Assembly (NCBI RefSeq): GCF_900092335.1
Contig: NZ_LT596208.1
Coordinates: forward strand, 1,150,722-1,214,721
DNA length: 64,000 nucleotides
DNA from: Corynebacterium phoceense
Lineage (GTDB): Bacteria; Actinomycetota; Actinomycetes; Mycobacteriales; Mycobacteriaceae
Direction of reading: 5' to 3'
Shown here: positions 51,168 to 60,545 of the stretch, in pieces
How the letters are laid out: every line of letters starts with the position of its first letter
Position numbering within the stretch: the first letter of the stretch is position 1
Made by a program: the position numbers and the translations under genes
Notes under the pieces: model-generated
Told to the model about the DNA's origin: nothing
Database searches by the model: none
Seen by the model: the letters and a program-made list of their open reading frames with translations, nothing else

Positions 51168-54100
51168 ATGTCTGAAAACACCACAGCCCCTTCGCGCGAG
51201 GAACTCTTCGCCGCGCTTGAAAAGGTATCCCTCGCCGAGGCACGCAGTTTCAAGCGCCGGCTCCACAAGGCACGCTCCGAGGGTGCCCGCACCGCCATCG
51301 GCCGCGATATCGAGGCAGCCCAGGAGCGCGTCGCGCTTATCGATGCCTCCGTTCCGGAGATAACCTACCCCGACGCGCTTCCCGTCTCGGCGCGCAAGGA
51401 TGACATCGCGGAGGCCATCCGCGACAACCAAGTCGTCATTATCGCTGGCGAAACCGGTTCCGGTAAGACCACGCAGATCCCCAAGATCTGCTTGGAACTC
51501 GGCCGCGGACGCCGCGGACTCATCGGTCACACGCAGCCCCGTCGTCTGGCCGCACGCACCGTCGCCGAGCGCATCGCGCAGGAACTGGATCAGAAGATCG
51601 GCGAGACCGTTGGCTACGCCATCCGCTTCGACGACCGCGTGTCGGCAACGACCGCGGTCAAGCTCATGACGGACGGTATTTTGCTCGCGGAGATGCAGCG
51701 CGACCGCTTCCTCAACGCCTATGACACGATCATTATTGACGAGGCGCACGAACGATCGCTAAATATCGATTTCCTGCTGGGCTACTTGAAGCGTCTGTTG
51801 CCCAAGCGTCCGGACCTCAAGGTCATCATTACGTCGGCGACGATTGACCCGGAGCGCTTTGCGTCCCATTTCGCGTCCCAGGATGGAACGCCGGCGCCCA
51901 TTATTGAGGTCTCTGGGCGCACCTTCCCCGTCGAGATTCGCTACCGTCCCCTCGAGTTTGAGGCCGGCGGCAAGATTGTGGACCAAGATCCTCTTGACGG
52001 ACTATGCGAGGCCATCGAGGAGCTCATGGCCGAGGGCGAGGGCGATATCCTTTGCTTCTTCCCCGGCGAGCGCGACATCCGTGACGCGATGGAGGCCCTC
52101 GAAGGCCGCACATGGCGCGGAGTGGAGGTCACGCCCCTGTTCGGACGCCTGTCCAACGAGGAACAGCACCGCGTGTTCTCCTCGCACCGCGGACGGCGGA
52201 TTGTGCTGTCCACCAATATCGCGGAGACCTCCCTGACCGTCCCCGGCATCCGCTACGTCGTGGACACCGGCACCGCGCGCATCTCTCGCTACTCCACGCG
52301 CACCAAGGTCCAGCGCTTGCCCATCGAGCCCATCTCGCAGGCCAGCGCCAACCAGCGCTCCGGTCGCTGTGGCCGTGTCGCCGACGGCATCGCCATCCGC
52401 CTCTACTCCGAGGACGATTTCAACTCGCGCCCCGAGTTCACCGATCCGGAAATCCTGCGTACCAACCTGGCCAGCGTCATCCTGCAGATGATCTCGCTGC
52501 GACTGGGCGATATCTCCGAGTTTCCCTTCGTCCAGCCGCCGGACCAGAAGGCCATCCGCGACGGCCTACTCCTCCTTCACGAGCTCTCCGCTCTCAAGGA
52601 CGAGGAGAAAGACGGCCTGCCCGTCCTCACCCCAGTCGGCCGCGACCTTGCGCGCATCCCTGTCGATCCGCGCATGGCCCGCATGCTCGTCGAAGCCCGC
52701 ACCACCAGCTGCCTCGAGGACGTCATCGTCATCGTCGCCGCCATGACCATCCAGGACGTGCGCGAGCGCCCCACCGAATTCAAGGCCCAGGCCGACCAAG
52801 CCCACGCCCGCTTCAAGGACACAAAGTCCGATTTCCTGGCGATGCTCAAGCTGTGGGACTACATCGTGGAAACCCGCGACGAACAGTCCGGCAACGCCTT
52901 CCGCAAGCGCATGAAGAAGGAATACCTCCACTACATGCGCATCCGCGAGTGGTTCGACTTGGTGCGCCAGCTGCGTGACGTAGCGAAGCAGCTGGGCTGG
53001 CAGTTTAATGAGTCCTCCTCCAGGGATGATGACCGTATCCACATGTCCCTGCTGTCCGGCCTGCTGTCTAACATCGGCGCGCGCGACGGCAGCTCCAAGG
53101 AATTCCAGGGTGCGCGCAACACACGCTTCCTCGTCTTCCCCGGCTCCGCACTCGCGAAGAAGCCGCCGGAGTTCCTCATGGCCTCCGAACTCGTGGAGAC
53201 CTCCCGCCTCTGGGCCCGCGACGTCGCAGCCATCGATCCCGCCTGGGTGGAAAAACTCGGCGCAGATCTGCTCAAGCGCCATTATTCGGAGCCCACGTGG
53301 TCGCGCAAACGCGCTGCCGCGATGGCGCATGAGAAAGCGACGCTCTACGGCGTTCCCATCTTCAACGACCGCCTCGTGCCCTACCACCGCGTCGATCCGG
53401 TGGCCGCGCGCGACATGTTCATCCGCGAGGCCCTCATCGCTGGCGACTGGAACACGCACCACACCTTCTTTAAGAAGAACGCGCAGGCCTTGGAAGACGC
53501 CGCCGAATACGAGGAGAAGGCACGCCGCCGCGGACTTGTGGTCGACGAGGACCGGCTCTTCGACTTCTACGACTCGCGCCTGCCCGCAAAGATTACGACC
53601 GGCCGCCATTTCGACTCCTGGTGGAAGAAGGAGCGCCAGAAGCACCCCGACCTCCTCGACTTCGATCCAGCGAAGCTTGTGGAAGACGACGCCGGCGTCA
53701 CGGAGGAAGCATTCCCTGACCGCTGGCTCAAGGGGTCTATCGACTACGACCTCACGTACAAGTTTGAACCGGGCGATCCTCTCGATGGCGTCACCCTCAT
53801 GGTGCCCATCCCGCTGCTCGCGGGTCTTGACACCGAGGGCTTCGATTGGCTGGTCCCGGGTCTGCGCTTGGAGCTACTCACCGAGCTCATCCGCACTCTG
53901 CCCAAGGCCCTGCGCCGTACCGTCGTTCCTGCGCCCGAGTTCGCCGAGCGCGCGCTCGACCGCGTCATCCCTTACGAAGGCACCGTCACGCAGCAGCTTG
54001 CCGATGTCCTCCGCGAGCTCGGCGGCTCCGGCATTCAGACCGAGGACTTCCGCCCGTCCGCCCTGCCCGCTCACCTCAAGATGAACTACGCGGCCATCGA

Positions 54101-55064
54101 CAAGCGCGGCAAAATTGTGGATTCGGACCGTGACTTGGCCGCTCTCGTCGAGCGCCAAGCCGGTTCCATCAAGTCCTCCGTCTCCCGCGTAGGCCGCAAG
54201 TCCGAGTCCAAGGCCGTGAAGGAATGGACTGCCGAGACCCTCGGCACCGTGGAGGAGACCGTCTCCACCGTCGTCGACGGCCACGAGGTCCAAGCCTATC
54301 CAGCGCTCGTCGCCACCAAGGATGGCGTGGAGCTCAAGGTGCACCCGACCAAGGCTGCTGCCGATGCCGCCATGCTCACCACCACGCTCACCCTGCTCAT
54401 GCGCGATATCCACGTGCAGGCTGGGCCCATGGTCAAGGGTCTGCCCTTGCAACAGCGGGTTGCCGTGGACTCGTATCCGCACGGCGGCGCCCAGGGGCTC
54501 GTCGACGACGCCCGCGTCGCCGCAATTCGCGACCTCATGATGTCCGCCGGCGGTCCCGTGCGCTCACCCGAGGAATTTGAGAAGCTGCGCGCCAAGGTCA
54601 AGCCCGATGTCCCCGGTGCCGTGCGCCGTACCGTCGTAGCACTCGCGCCCGGTCTCGTGGAATACGCTAACGTCGTCACAGAGCTCGCCAAGTGGGAAGG
54701 CCCCGCCATCGACGATATGCGCCGCCAGCTCGAGTTCCTGCTGCCGCGTAACGCCGTCACGGTCCACGGGCTTGTTCATCTGCAGCACCTGCCGCGCTAC
54801 GTTGCCGCCATGCGTATTCGCTTGGAGGAAATGGGCATGGACGCTGACAAAGATGCCGACCGCCAGGCAGAGATCGACGAGGCCCACGCCTACCTGAAGA
54901 ACCGACTGCGCAACCTCCCCGCTGGCCGCAAGAAGACCCGCGAGGTCAAGGAGATCCACTGGATGATCGAGGAACTGCGCGTCTCCCTCTTCGCTCAGCG
55001 CCTCGGCACCGCCCGCCCCATCTCGCTACGTCGCGTGCAAAAAGCCGTGGACAAGCTGCGCTAA
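51168..55064 (+). CDS. hrpA: ATP-dependent RNA helicase HrpA
   Basis: A DEAH-box RNA helicase of 1298 residues, the full HrpA length. Motifs: IIAGETGSGKTTQIPK (I), HTQPRRLAARTVAERI (Ia), IIIDEAHERSLNIDFL (II, DEAH), ITSATIDPERFASHF (III), STNIAETSLTVPGIRYVVDT (V) and ANQRSGRCGRVADGI (VI). HA2 and OB domains follow, then the DUF3418 C-terminal region. The start is ATG 51168, with TAGACT at 51151-51156 eleven bases upstream. In relatives HrpA rescues stalled ribosomes. Confidence 0.95.
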   Translation: MSENTTAPSREELFAALEKVSLAEARSFKRRLHKARSEGARTAIGRDIEAAQERVALIDASVPEITYPDALPVSARKDDIAEAIRDNQVVIIAGETGSGKTTQIPKICLELGRGRRGLIGHTQPRRLAARTVAERIAQELDQKIGETVGYAIRFDDRVSATTAVKLMTDGILLAEMQRDRFLNAYDTIIIDEAHERSLNIDFLLGYLKRLLPKRPDLKVIITSATIDPERFASHFASQDGTPAPIIEVSGRTFPVEIRYRPLEFEAGGKIVDQDPLDGLCEAIEELMAEGEGDILCFFPGERDIRDAMEALEGRTWRGVEVTPLFGRLSNEEQHRVFSSHRGRRIVLSTNIAETSLTVPGIRYVVDTGTARISRYSTRTKVQRLPIEPISQASANQRSGRCGRVADGIAIRLYSEDDFNSRPEFTDPEILRTNLASVILQMISLRLGDISEFPFVQPPDQKAIRDGLLLLHELSALKDEEKDGLPVLTPVGRDLARIPVDPRMARMLVEARTTSCLEDVIVIVAAMTIQDVRERPTEFKAQADQAHARFKDTKSDFLAMLKLWDYIVETRDEQSGNAFRKRMKKEYLHYMRIREWFDLVRQLRDVAKQLGWQFNESSSRDDDRIHMSLLSGLLSNIGARDGSSKEFQGARNTRFLVFPGSALAKKPPEFLMASELVETSRLWARDVAAIDPAWVEKLGADLLKRHYSEPTWSRKRAAAMAHEKATLYGVPIFNDRLVPYHRVDPVAARDMFIREALIAGDWNTHHTFFKKNAQALEDAAEYEEKARRRGLVVDEDRLFDFYDSRLPAKITTGRHFDSWWKKERQKHPDLLDFDPAKLVEDDAGVTEEAFPDRWLKGSIDYDLTYKFEPGDPLDGVTLMVPIPLLAGLDTEGFDWLVPGLRLELLTELIRTLPKALRRTVVPAPEFAERALDRVIPYEGTVTQQLADVLRELGGSGIQTEDFRPSALPAHLKMNYAAIDKRGKIVDSDRDLAALVERQAGSIKSSVSRVGRKSESKAVKEWTAETLGTVEETVSTVVDGHEVQAYPALVATKDGVELKVHPTKAAADAAMLTTTLTLLMRDIHVQAGPMVKGLPLQQRVAVDSYPHGGAQGLVDDARVAAIRDLMMSAGGPVRSPEEFEKLRAKVKPDVPGAVRRTVVALAPGLVEYANVVTELAKWEGPAIDDMRRQLEFLLPRNAVTVHGLVHLQHLPRYVAAMRIRLEEMGMDADKDADRQAEIDEAHAYLKNRLRNLPAGRKKTREVKEIHWMIEELRVSLFAQRLGTARPISLRRVQKAVDKLR

Positions 55065-55089
55065 ACAGCGCCCCCACGGCAACGCGTCG

Positions 55090-55125
55090 GGTCGGGGCGA
55101 TCTCATGAATAAGGTCGCCCCGGCC
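55090..55125. terminator. bidirectional terminator between hrpA and nrdR
   Basis: GGTCGGGGCGA pairs with TCGCCCCGGCC (one G-T) around a 14-base loop, followed by CCTTTG on the plus strand. Confidence 0.6.
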
Positions 55126-55171
55126 CTTTGTGCTCTATGTATCCGGGCACAGTGCGCGCGGCCCGGCTCTT

Positions 55172-55630
55172 CTAGCTGTCTGCGCGGTCGCGACGCTTCA
55201 TGAGGCGAATCTCGGACTCGAAGTCGTCTGCACTTTCGAAGGACTTATACACCGACGCGAAACGCAGATAGGCCACCTCATCGAGATGTCGCAACGGCTC
55301 GAGAATCGCCAAACCGATGTCGTTGGCGTTGACCTGGGAGCTGCCGTGGCTGCGCACGGTTTCCTCGACTTCTTGGGCAAGGCGCTTCAACGCGTCATCC
55401 GGCACGTGGCGTCCCTGGCATGCGCGGCGCACCCCGCGGATGAGTTTGTCGCGGCTAAACGGCTCCGTAATGCCGTTGCGCTTGACCACGAGCAGCACGG
55501 CCTTCTCCACGGTCGTGAAGCGACCCGTGCAGTTCGTGCATTCGCGGCGCCGGCGAATGGCTGTGCCCGCGTCCACGACGCGTGAGTCGATGACGCGCGA
55601 CTGTTCATTGTGGCAAAACGGGCAATACAC
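55172..55630 (-). CDS. nrdR: transcriptional repressor NrdR
   Basis: Represses ribonucleotide reductase genes in response to ATP/dATP. The 152-residue protein has an N-terminal zinc ribbon (C3, C6 in YCPFC and a second pair in CTNC), the [18 protein letters not shown] motif and an ATP-cone domain ([39 protein letters not shown]). GTG at 55630 follows GAGAGGAG. Its position beside the lexA/divS region is conserved in corynebacteria. Confidence 0.95.
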   Translation of the reverse strand: MYCPFCHNEQSRVIDSRVVDAGTAIRRRRECTNCTGRFTTVEKAVLLVVKRNGITEPFSRDKLIRGVRRACQGRHVPDDALKRLAQEVEETVRSHGSSQVNANDIGLAILEPLRHLDEVAYLRFASVYKSFESADDFESEIRLMKRRDRADS

Positions 55631-55827
55631 TGGGACTCCTCTCCACGGTGCCGCAGCGACCACGGCCACTTGTGCGGCCATGGGTGCGGTACGGATTCGA
55701 TGTCCCAGTGTAGCGCCCTGCCCTCGCGGGCCCTATTTACTTATGTCTCGCTTGCGAACGTCCCCGGCATGCCGCGCCGTGACGTCCCCAAGCGAAGCTT
55801 TCCCTACCGCCCGCGTGACCAAGCGAC

Positions 55828-56226
55828 CTAGCGGGCACCGTTGACAGCGGCCACTTCTGCCTGCGGCGCCATATCCGCACCAGTCATGGTCTCTTCCGCG
55901 GCGCCGCCGCCGAAGACGATGGTGAAGAAGAGCGCTGCTCCAAACACGGCACCGAGCACTGCGCCGCCGCGCAACGATTCCCTCTCCTCCGTGTTCGAAA
56001 CATCAACACGAGCATTGCGAGGACGCACGGATGCTGGTCCATGACCGCTCCGGCGTTCGATATCTAGCGTTCGAACGCTCCCACCGTAGGCGCCGGTTCG
56101 ACGTGGAGTGCGATGCCCCGCCGGGACATCCCACACGGCCGCCGGCGGCACGACTGCGGCGGAGTGATTGTCAACCAAAGACGAGGTACGAGCTGCGAAG
56201 CGACTAGTGTTCAATGCGATAGCCAT
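55828..56226 (-). CDS. DivS-like SOS cell-division suppressor candidate
   Basis: A 132-residue protein divergent from lexA, with a poorly conserved basic N-terminal half and one span (about 88-108, GGAVLGAVFGAALFFTIVFG) near the C-terminus. C. glutamicum has divS, and mycobacteria the LysM-bearing chiZ/Rv2719c, in this spot; both are SOS-induced and inhibit division. No LysM motif is visible here. The function is inferred from location and topology. AAAGGA precedes the ATG, and LexA-like sites lie upstream. Confidence 0.6.
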   Translation of the reverse strand: MAIALNTSRFAARTSSLVDNHSAAVVPPAAVWDVPAGHRTPRRTGAYGGSVRTLDIERRSGHGPASVRPRNARVDVSNTEERESLRGGAVLGAVFGAALFFTIVFGGGAAEETMTGADMAPQAEVAAVNGAR

Positions 56227-56275
56227 GAGAGAGTCCTTTCGTCGTGTGCGGCCATCATACGAAGCGGTAAGAACA

Positions 56276-56353
56276 TGTTCGAAAGTTGGTCGCTGTTATG
56301 TTCGAATTAGTTGCTATGTTCGATTTATAGCAAGGTTTCGAAAATTTGTCCAC
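56276..56353. promoter_or_regulatory. LexA (SOS box) control region
   Basis: Four LexA-type elements: TGTTCGA half-sites at 56276, 56299 and 56317, and a fuller palindrome TCGAAAATTTGTCCAC at 56338-56353 that matches 11 of 14 informative positions of TCGAAmAnnTGTTCGA. A further TCGAACA half-site lies near 56373. These sit between the divergent divS-like and lexA genes and probably serve both. The region to the lexA ATG (56354-56582) has no other gene. Confidence 0.6.
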
Positions 56354-56582
56354 AAATCGTACAAATTTCTCGAACATCCGTGCTTAGCGTGCTACAAATA
56401 GAGGGGAAGCCATTTCATGGCAGTCGCACGTCTCTGGCACGACTCGGAGGTAGCATCACGCGGATCATATTCCTCGCCCAGCCATCTCCCGGTTCGTGCA
56501 AATACGCCCAGTCCGTATCCGCACGTTCGTCCCGTCCACCGACCACACGACTTTTCGCCCCACCCAAAGGAGCCTTGACCCC

Positions 56583-57284
56583 ATGCCCCGCAAGTCAGCA
56601 AAAAATACCGGCAAGCCTGACGTTTCCGCGCTGAGCGAGCGCCAGCGTCGCATTCTCGAAGTCATCAGCGACGCAGTCCTGCTGCGCGGTTATCCGCCAA
56701 GCATTCGCGAGATTGGTGACGCTACCGGACTGCAGTCCACCTCGTCCGTGGCCTACCAGCTCAAGCAGCTGGAGGAAAAGGGGTTCTTGCGCCGTGACCC
56801 TAACAAGCCGCGCGCGGTGGACGTTCGCCACCTCCACGATCAGAAGAAGAAGCCGGGCCCTGCACCGAAGTCTGCGGACGCACAGCCGGTTCCGCCGGAG
56901 GCCTCGGGAGTGAGCTACGTGCCGGTCGTCGGCCGCATTGCCGCAGGCGCCCCCATCACAGCAGAGGAAAACGTGGACACTTACTTCCCCATGCCGGACG
57001 AGATTGTCGGCTCCGGGGATCTGTACATGCTCCAGGTCGTCGGCGAGTCCATGAAGGATGCGGGCATCCTCGACGGCGACTGGGTCATCGTTCACTCGCA
57101 GTCCACCGCCGAGGAAGGCGACTTTGTCGCAGCATTGTTGGGTGGCGATGAAGCAACGGTCAAGGAATTTCACCGTGACTCCACCGGCGTGTGGCTATTG
57201 CCGCACAATGATGACTTCGACCCCATCGACGGCACTCATGCCACCATTATGGGCAAGGTCGTGTCCGTTTTCCGCAAGATTTAA
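56583..57284 (+). CDS. lexA: SOS repressor LexA
   Basis: The 233-residue repressor has an N-terminal winged helix ([40 protein letters not shown]), a linker, the Ala121-Gly122 autocleavage site ([10 protein letters not shown]) and the catalytic dyad S156 (VGESMKDAG) and K194 (EATVKEFH). The ATG at 56583 has AAAGGAG ten bases upstream. Self-cleavage with RecA induces the SOS genes, including the divergent divS-like gene. Confidence 0.96.
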   Translation: MPRKSAKNTGKPDVSALSERQRRILEVISDAVLLRGYPPSIREIGDATGLQSTSSVAYQLKQLEEKGFLRRDPNKPRAVDVRHLHDQKKKPGPAPKSADAQPVPPEASGVSYVPVVGRIAAGAPITAEENVDTYFPMPDEIVGSGDLYMLQVVGESMKDAGILDGDWVIVHSQSTAEEGDFVAALLGGDEATVKEFHRDSTGVWLLPHNDDFDPIDGTHATIMGKVVSVFRKI

Positions 57285-57305
57285 TCGGATAACCTTTTAC
57301 GAGTC

Positions 57306-57327
57306 AAGGGTGGGATTACCCACCCTT
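57306..57327 (+). terminator. lexA terminator
   Basis: AAGGGTGGG / CCCACCCTT stem with a 4-base loop, followed by TTCTGG and a run of seven T. Confidence 0.75.
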
Positions 57328-57659
57328 TTCTGGTATTTTTTTACCCCTTAATTGGGGCGATACCTGCATGGACACTCATCACAGATTGAAGTCCGCACAC
57401 AGCCGAAATCCCATGTAGAACAATTTTTAGGGGCGATGTGGCGCACACCTCAATGTGAGATTAGATCCGAACGCCTTTGTTTTACGCGTGTTTTGGGACA
57501 ATGGTCTTATATCTTCATACGGCAACGCGACCGCAGCAATGCAGTGCGCCGCGACGCACCAGCTCCCGGCTCCCTTACCGAGGCCTGCGCAGCACTGGTC
57601 CTGTTCGCCGCACCACGCGTTGACCGGAATTGTCCCCGAGTAAAAGAAGTGATGCCGCC
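57328..57659 (+). other. intergenic region before sugR
   Basis: No supported gene; a short open frame near 57455-57643 has no ribosome binding site and unnatural composition. TTATATCTTCATAC around 57508 could carry the sugR -10. Confidence 0.4.
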
Positions 57660-58445
57660 ATGTACGCTGAGGAGCGCCGCCGCCAGATTGCTTCGTTGAC
57701 CGCCGTCGAAGGGCGCGTCAACGTCACCGAACTTTCCGAGAGATTCGATGTCACCGCGGAGACCATTCGACGCGACTTAGCGGTGCTCGACCGCGATGGC
57801 GTCGTCCACCGCGTCCACGGCGGCGCTGTTGCTTCCCAGTCTTTCCAGACCGCGGAGTTTACCCTCGACGCACGCTCACGCTCCGCGTCAACCGCCAAGT
57901 CGGCCATCGCACGCGCCGCGGTGGACTACCTCCCACAGCCGGGCGGCTCCATCTTTCTCGACGCTGGTACCACTATCAACGCTCTCGCTGACCTCATCTC
58001 GGTTCAGCCTAACGCGCACAGCTGGTCCATCGTTTCCAATAGCCTTCCCATTGCGCTCTCTCTGGCCAGCAATGGTCTCTCCGAGGTCCAGCTGCTGGGC
58101 GGCACGGTCCGCGCCATCACGCAGGCGGTGGTCGGCGATACGGCGCTGCGCACCATGGCACTCATGCGCGCTGACGTCGCCTTCATCGGTACGAACGCGC
58201 TTACCCTCGACCACGGACTGTCCACGGCAGACTCCCAAGAGGCTGCAATGAAGTCCGCTTTCGTTACCCACGCACAGAAGGTTGTCGTGCTCTGCGACTC
58301 CACGAAACTGGGCAATGACTACCTCGTGAGCTTCGCGTCAATCGCTGACCTTGATGTGGTCATCACGGATTCCGGCGCACCGCAGTCCTTCATCGACCAA
58401 CTGCGCGACCGTGAGGTTGAGGTCATTGTCGTAGAGGACAAGTAA
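57660..58445 (+). CDS. sugR: DeoR-family sugar PTS repressor SugR
   Basis: Represses pts and glycolytic genes when phosphorylated sugars are low. The 261-residue protein is closely similar to C. glutamicum SugR: an N-terminal DeoR winged helix (YAEERRRQIASLTAVEGRVN, TAETIRRDLAVLDRDGVVHR) and a sugar-phosphate domain (FLDAGTTINALADLI, LLGGTVRAITQAVVGDTALR, ADVAFIGTNALTLDHGLSTA). ATG at 57660 is chosen by homology of MYAEERR. Position between lexA and ptsI is conserved. Confidence 0.92.
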   Translation: MYAEERRRQIASLTAVEGRVNVTELSERFDVTAETIRRDLAVLDRDGVVHRVHGGAVASQSFQTAEFTLDARSRSASTAKSAIARAAVDYLPQPGGSIFLDAGTTINALADLISVQPNAHSWSIVSNSLPIALSLASNGLSEVQLLGGTVRAITQAVVGDTALRTMALMRADVAFIGTNALTLDHGLSTADSQEAAMKSAFVTHAQKVVVLCDSTKLGNDYLVSFASIADLDVVITDSGAPQSFIDQLRDREVEVIVVEDK

Positions 58446-58472
58446 ACCAGACTTTCCAACGCTCCACTGCAC

Positions 58473-58511
58473 AACGCCCCATCGGTTCACACAATGAGCC
58501 AATGGGGCGTT
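58473..58511. terminator. terminator between sugR and ptsI
   Basis: AACGCCCCAT / ATGGGGCGTT stem with a loop of about 19 bases, then TTCGG. A second hairpin GCCGCCC/GGGCGGC at 58581-58607 serves the ptsI side, followed on the minus strand by TTTGTC. Confidence 0.6.
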
Positions 58512-58625
58512 TCGGTATCTCCAACCATGTTCCGGTCGACCGACACGTGGCGAGACACACGAGTTGGCCAAGACGACAAAGCCGCCCATGCACGGGGCAC
58601 GGGCGGCAGCGGCTGCAGAAGTCGC

Positions 58626-60311
58626 TTAGATGTTCGCGATGTACTCGCGGACAGCCTCGCGGGCCTCAGAAGCGCCAACGGAGTTGACGGCGATGTCGGC
58701 GATCTTCTGGCACTGCTCCAGGGTGAGCTCCGAGAGCTGAGCGCCCACGCCGGCGACGGCGGTGGCGGCGCAGGACAGGGAGTTCACGCCCAATCCGACG
58801 AGCACGCCGGCGAGCATCGGATCAGCGGCGGCCTCGCCACAGACGCCCACGGCCACGTTGTTGTCGCGGCCGACGACACAGGTGTGTTGGATAAGACGCA
58901 GCACGGCCGGTTGCCACGGGTCGGTGAGGTAGGCCAGCTGCGGGGACAGACGGTCCGCAGCCATGGTGTACTGCGTGAGGTCATTGGTACCGATGGACAC
59001 GAAGTCGAGGTACGGCATGATGGTGTCGGCCATGAGCGCAGCGGCGGGGACCTCAATCATCGCACCCGCGGTGAGGTTGCGCTCACGGCACAGATCTGCG
59101 AACCACTTGGCTTCAGAGGATGTAGCAACCATCGGAGCCATGACCCAGGTGGGAGCGTTCTCGTCACGCTCAGCGGCGGCCTTCGCAATGGCGTCGAGCT
59201 GGCGCGTAAGAAGCGACTCGTTGTCACGGGCAATACGCAGACCGCGCACACCGAGAGCCGGGTTTTCCTCGGTCTCCATGGTGGCGTAGGAAATCGGCTT
59301 ATCCGAGCCTGCGTCGAGCGTACGGACAACGACCTTGGACTGCGGGAAGGCAGCGAAGACCTTGCCATAGATGCGTGCCTGCTCATCAACAGTTGGCTCT
59401 TCCGTCGCGGACAGGAAGGACATCTCCGTGCGGTAGAGGCCAATGCCCTCTGCCTGCGTGTCAGCGGCGACGCGAGCGGCATTGCCGTCTGCCACATTGG
59501 CGAGCAGCTGGAAGCGGTGGCCGTCCTTGGTCTGGGCCGGACCGGTCCACTGCGCCACCTTGGCGGCGCGCTCGCGGTACTCCGCGACGGCGGCCTCAGA
59601 GGTAGCCGGGTCAGCACCGAGGGTCACGGTACCCAACGAACCGTCGACGAAGACCTTGGTGCCCGGCTCGATGTCGCGCAGCTTGGCGCCTACGGCGACG
59701 ATGCACGGGATGTCGAGCTGACGCGCGATGATCGCGGTGTGCGAGGTCGGGCCGCCGAGCTCGGTGACGAGCGCCTTGATGTGGGTGCCGTCGAGGGTCG
59801 CGGTATCCGCCGGCGCGAGGTCATCGGCGAAGAGAACGGCTTCGCCCTCAACGGCGGGCAGGCCGGGCTCCGGCTCGCCGCGCAGCTGTGCAATAACGCG
59901 GTCACGCACGTCCTTTAGGTCGGTCGTGCGCTCAGCCATGACGCCGCCCGCAGCCTCGAACATGGCGATGAATTTGTCGGTCGCGCCGACGACGGCGTAT
60001 TCCGCGTTATTGCCGGCGTTGATGTTCTTACGCACGGCCTTGTGCCAGCCGCGGTCCTTGACCATGCCGGCGGTCGCGTTGAGCACCTCAGCCGCGTTGC
60101 CTTCCGCGCCCGCGGCGCGGGTCTCCAGACGACCGGAAACGGTGAGCACGGCCTCGTTAAAGCGATCGAATTCTGCCGCTGCCTCATCTTCGGCGATCGG
60201 CGTGCCCGAGGTCGGCAGATCGGGGCGGGGTCTTACCCAGACGGCCTCAGCAAAAGCGACGCCCGAAACGACGCCGGTGCCCTTGATAGTGGACTGAGAT
60301 GCGTTTTCCAT
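58626..60311 (-). CDS. ptsI: PTS enzyme I (phosphoenolpyruvate-protein phosphotransferase)
   Basis: Transfers phosphate from PEP to HPr. The 561-residue protein has active-site H191 in GGPTSHTAIIARQLDIP, the swivelling domain glycine-rich segment, and the PEP-binding TIM barrel with GIGLYRTEMSFL, NPALGVRGLRI, MIEVPAAALMAD, DFVSIGTNDLTQYTMAADR and the C-terminal GVCGEAAADP (active Cys). ATG at 60311 follows GGGAG; an in-frame ATG eight codons upstream is less well placed. Divergent from fruK. Confidence 0.95.
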   Translation of the reverse strand: MENASQSTIKGTGVVSGVAFAEAVWVRPRPDLPTSGTPIAEDEAAAEFDRFNEAVLTVSGRLETRAAGAEGNAAEVLNATAGMVKDRGWHKAVRKNINAGNNAEYAVVGATDKFIAMFEAAGGVMAERTTDLKDVRDRVIAQLRGEPEPGLPAVEGEAVLFADDLAPADTATLDGTHIKALVTELGGPTSHTAIIARQLDIPCIVAVGAKLRDIEPGTKVFVDGSLGTVTLGADPATSEAAVAEYRERAAKVAQWTGPAQTKDGHRFQLLANVADGNAARVAADTQAEGIGLYRTEMSFLSATEEPTVDEQARIYGKVFAAFPQSKVVVRTLDAGSDKPISYATMETEENPALGVRGLRIARDNESLLTRQLDAIAKAAAERDENAPTWVMAPMVATSSEAKWFADLCRERNLTAGAMIEVPAAALMADTIMPYLDFVSIGTNDLTQYTMAADRLSPQLAYLTDPWQPAVLRLIQHTCVVGRDNNVAVGVCGEAAADPMLAGVLVGLGVNSLSCAATAVAGVGAQLSELTLEQCQKIADIAVNSVGASEAREAVREYIANI

Positions 60312-60370
60312 GCGTGGAAACTCCCTTGCATTCATATCGAATGGTGTCTTTTGTTCAGATCATCACAAAT

Positions 60371-60428
60371 CGGACGCAAAATCAATAGAAAACACAGGAA
60401 ACCATTGACAAACGGACAGATTCGGACA
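60371..60428. promoter_or_regulatory. candidate SugR sites between ptsI and fruK
   Basis: CGGACA is repeated at 60413 and 60423 (10-base spacing, one helical turn), with CGGAC also at 60371. CGGACA/TGTCCG blocks are what SugR binds upstream of pts genes in C. glutamicum. The divergent promoters of ptsI and fruK share this 234-bp space. Confidence 0.45.
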
Positions 60429-60545
60429 AAAATCAACAGTGACCACAAATGTAATTCACAAGCGTTTTCCCAGAGTGTCCACCATCCGGGAGAAACACCA
60501 ACAAACACCAGCATACGGAAATATCCGGAGAGGGATGTTTATTAG

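Noticed and set aside
57455-57643. Possible 62-residue gene before sugR
   Set aside because: No ribosome binding site, odd composition, and it runs to the sugR leader without a conserved look.
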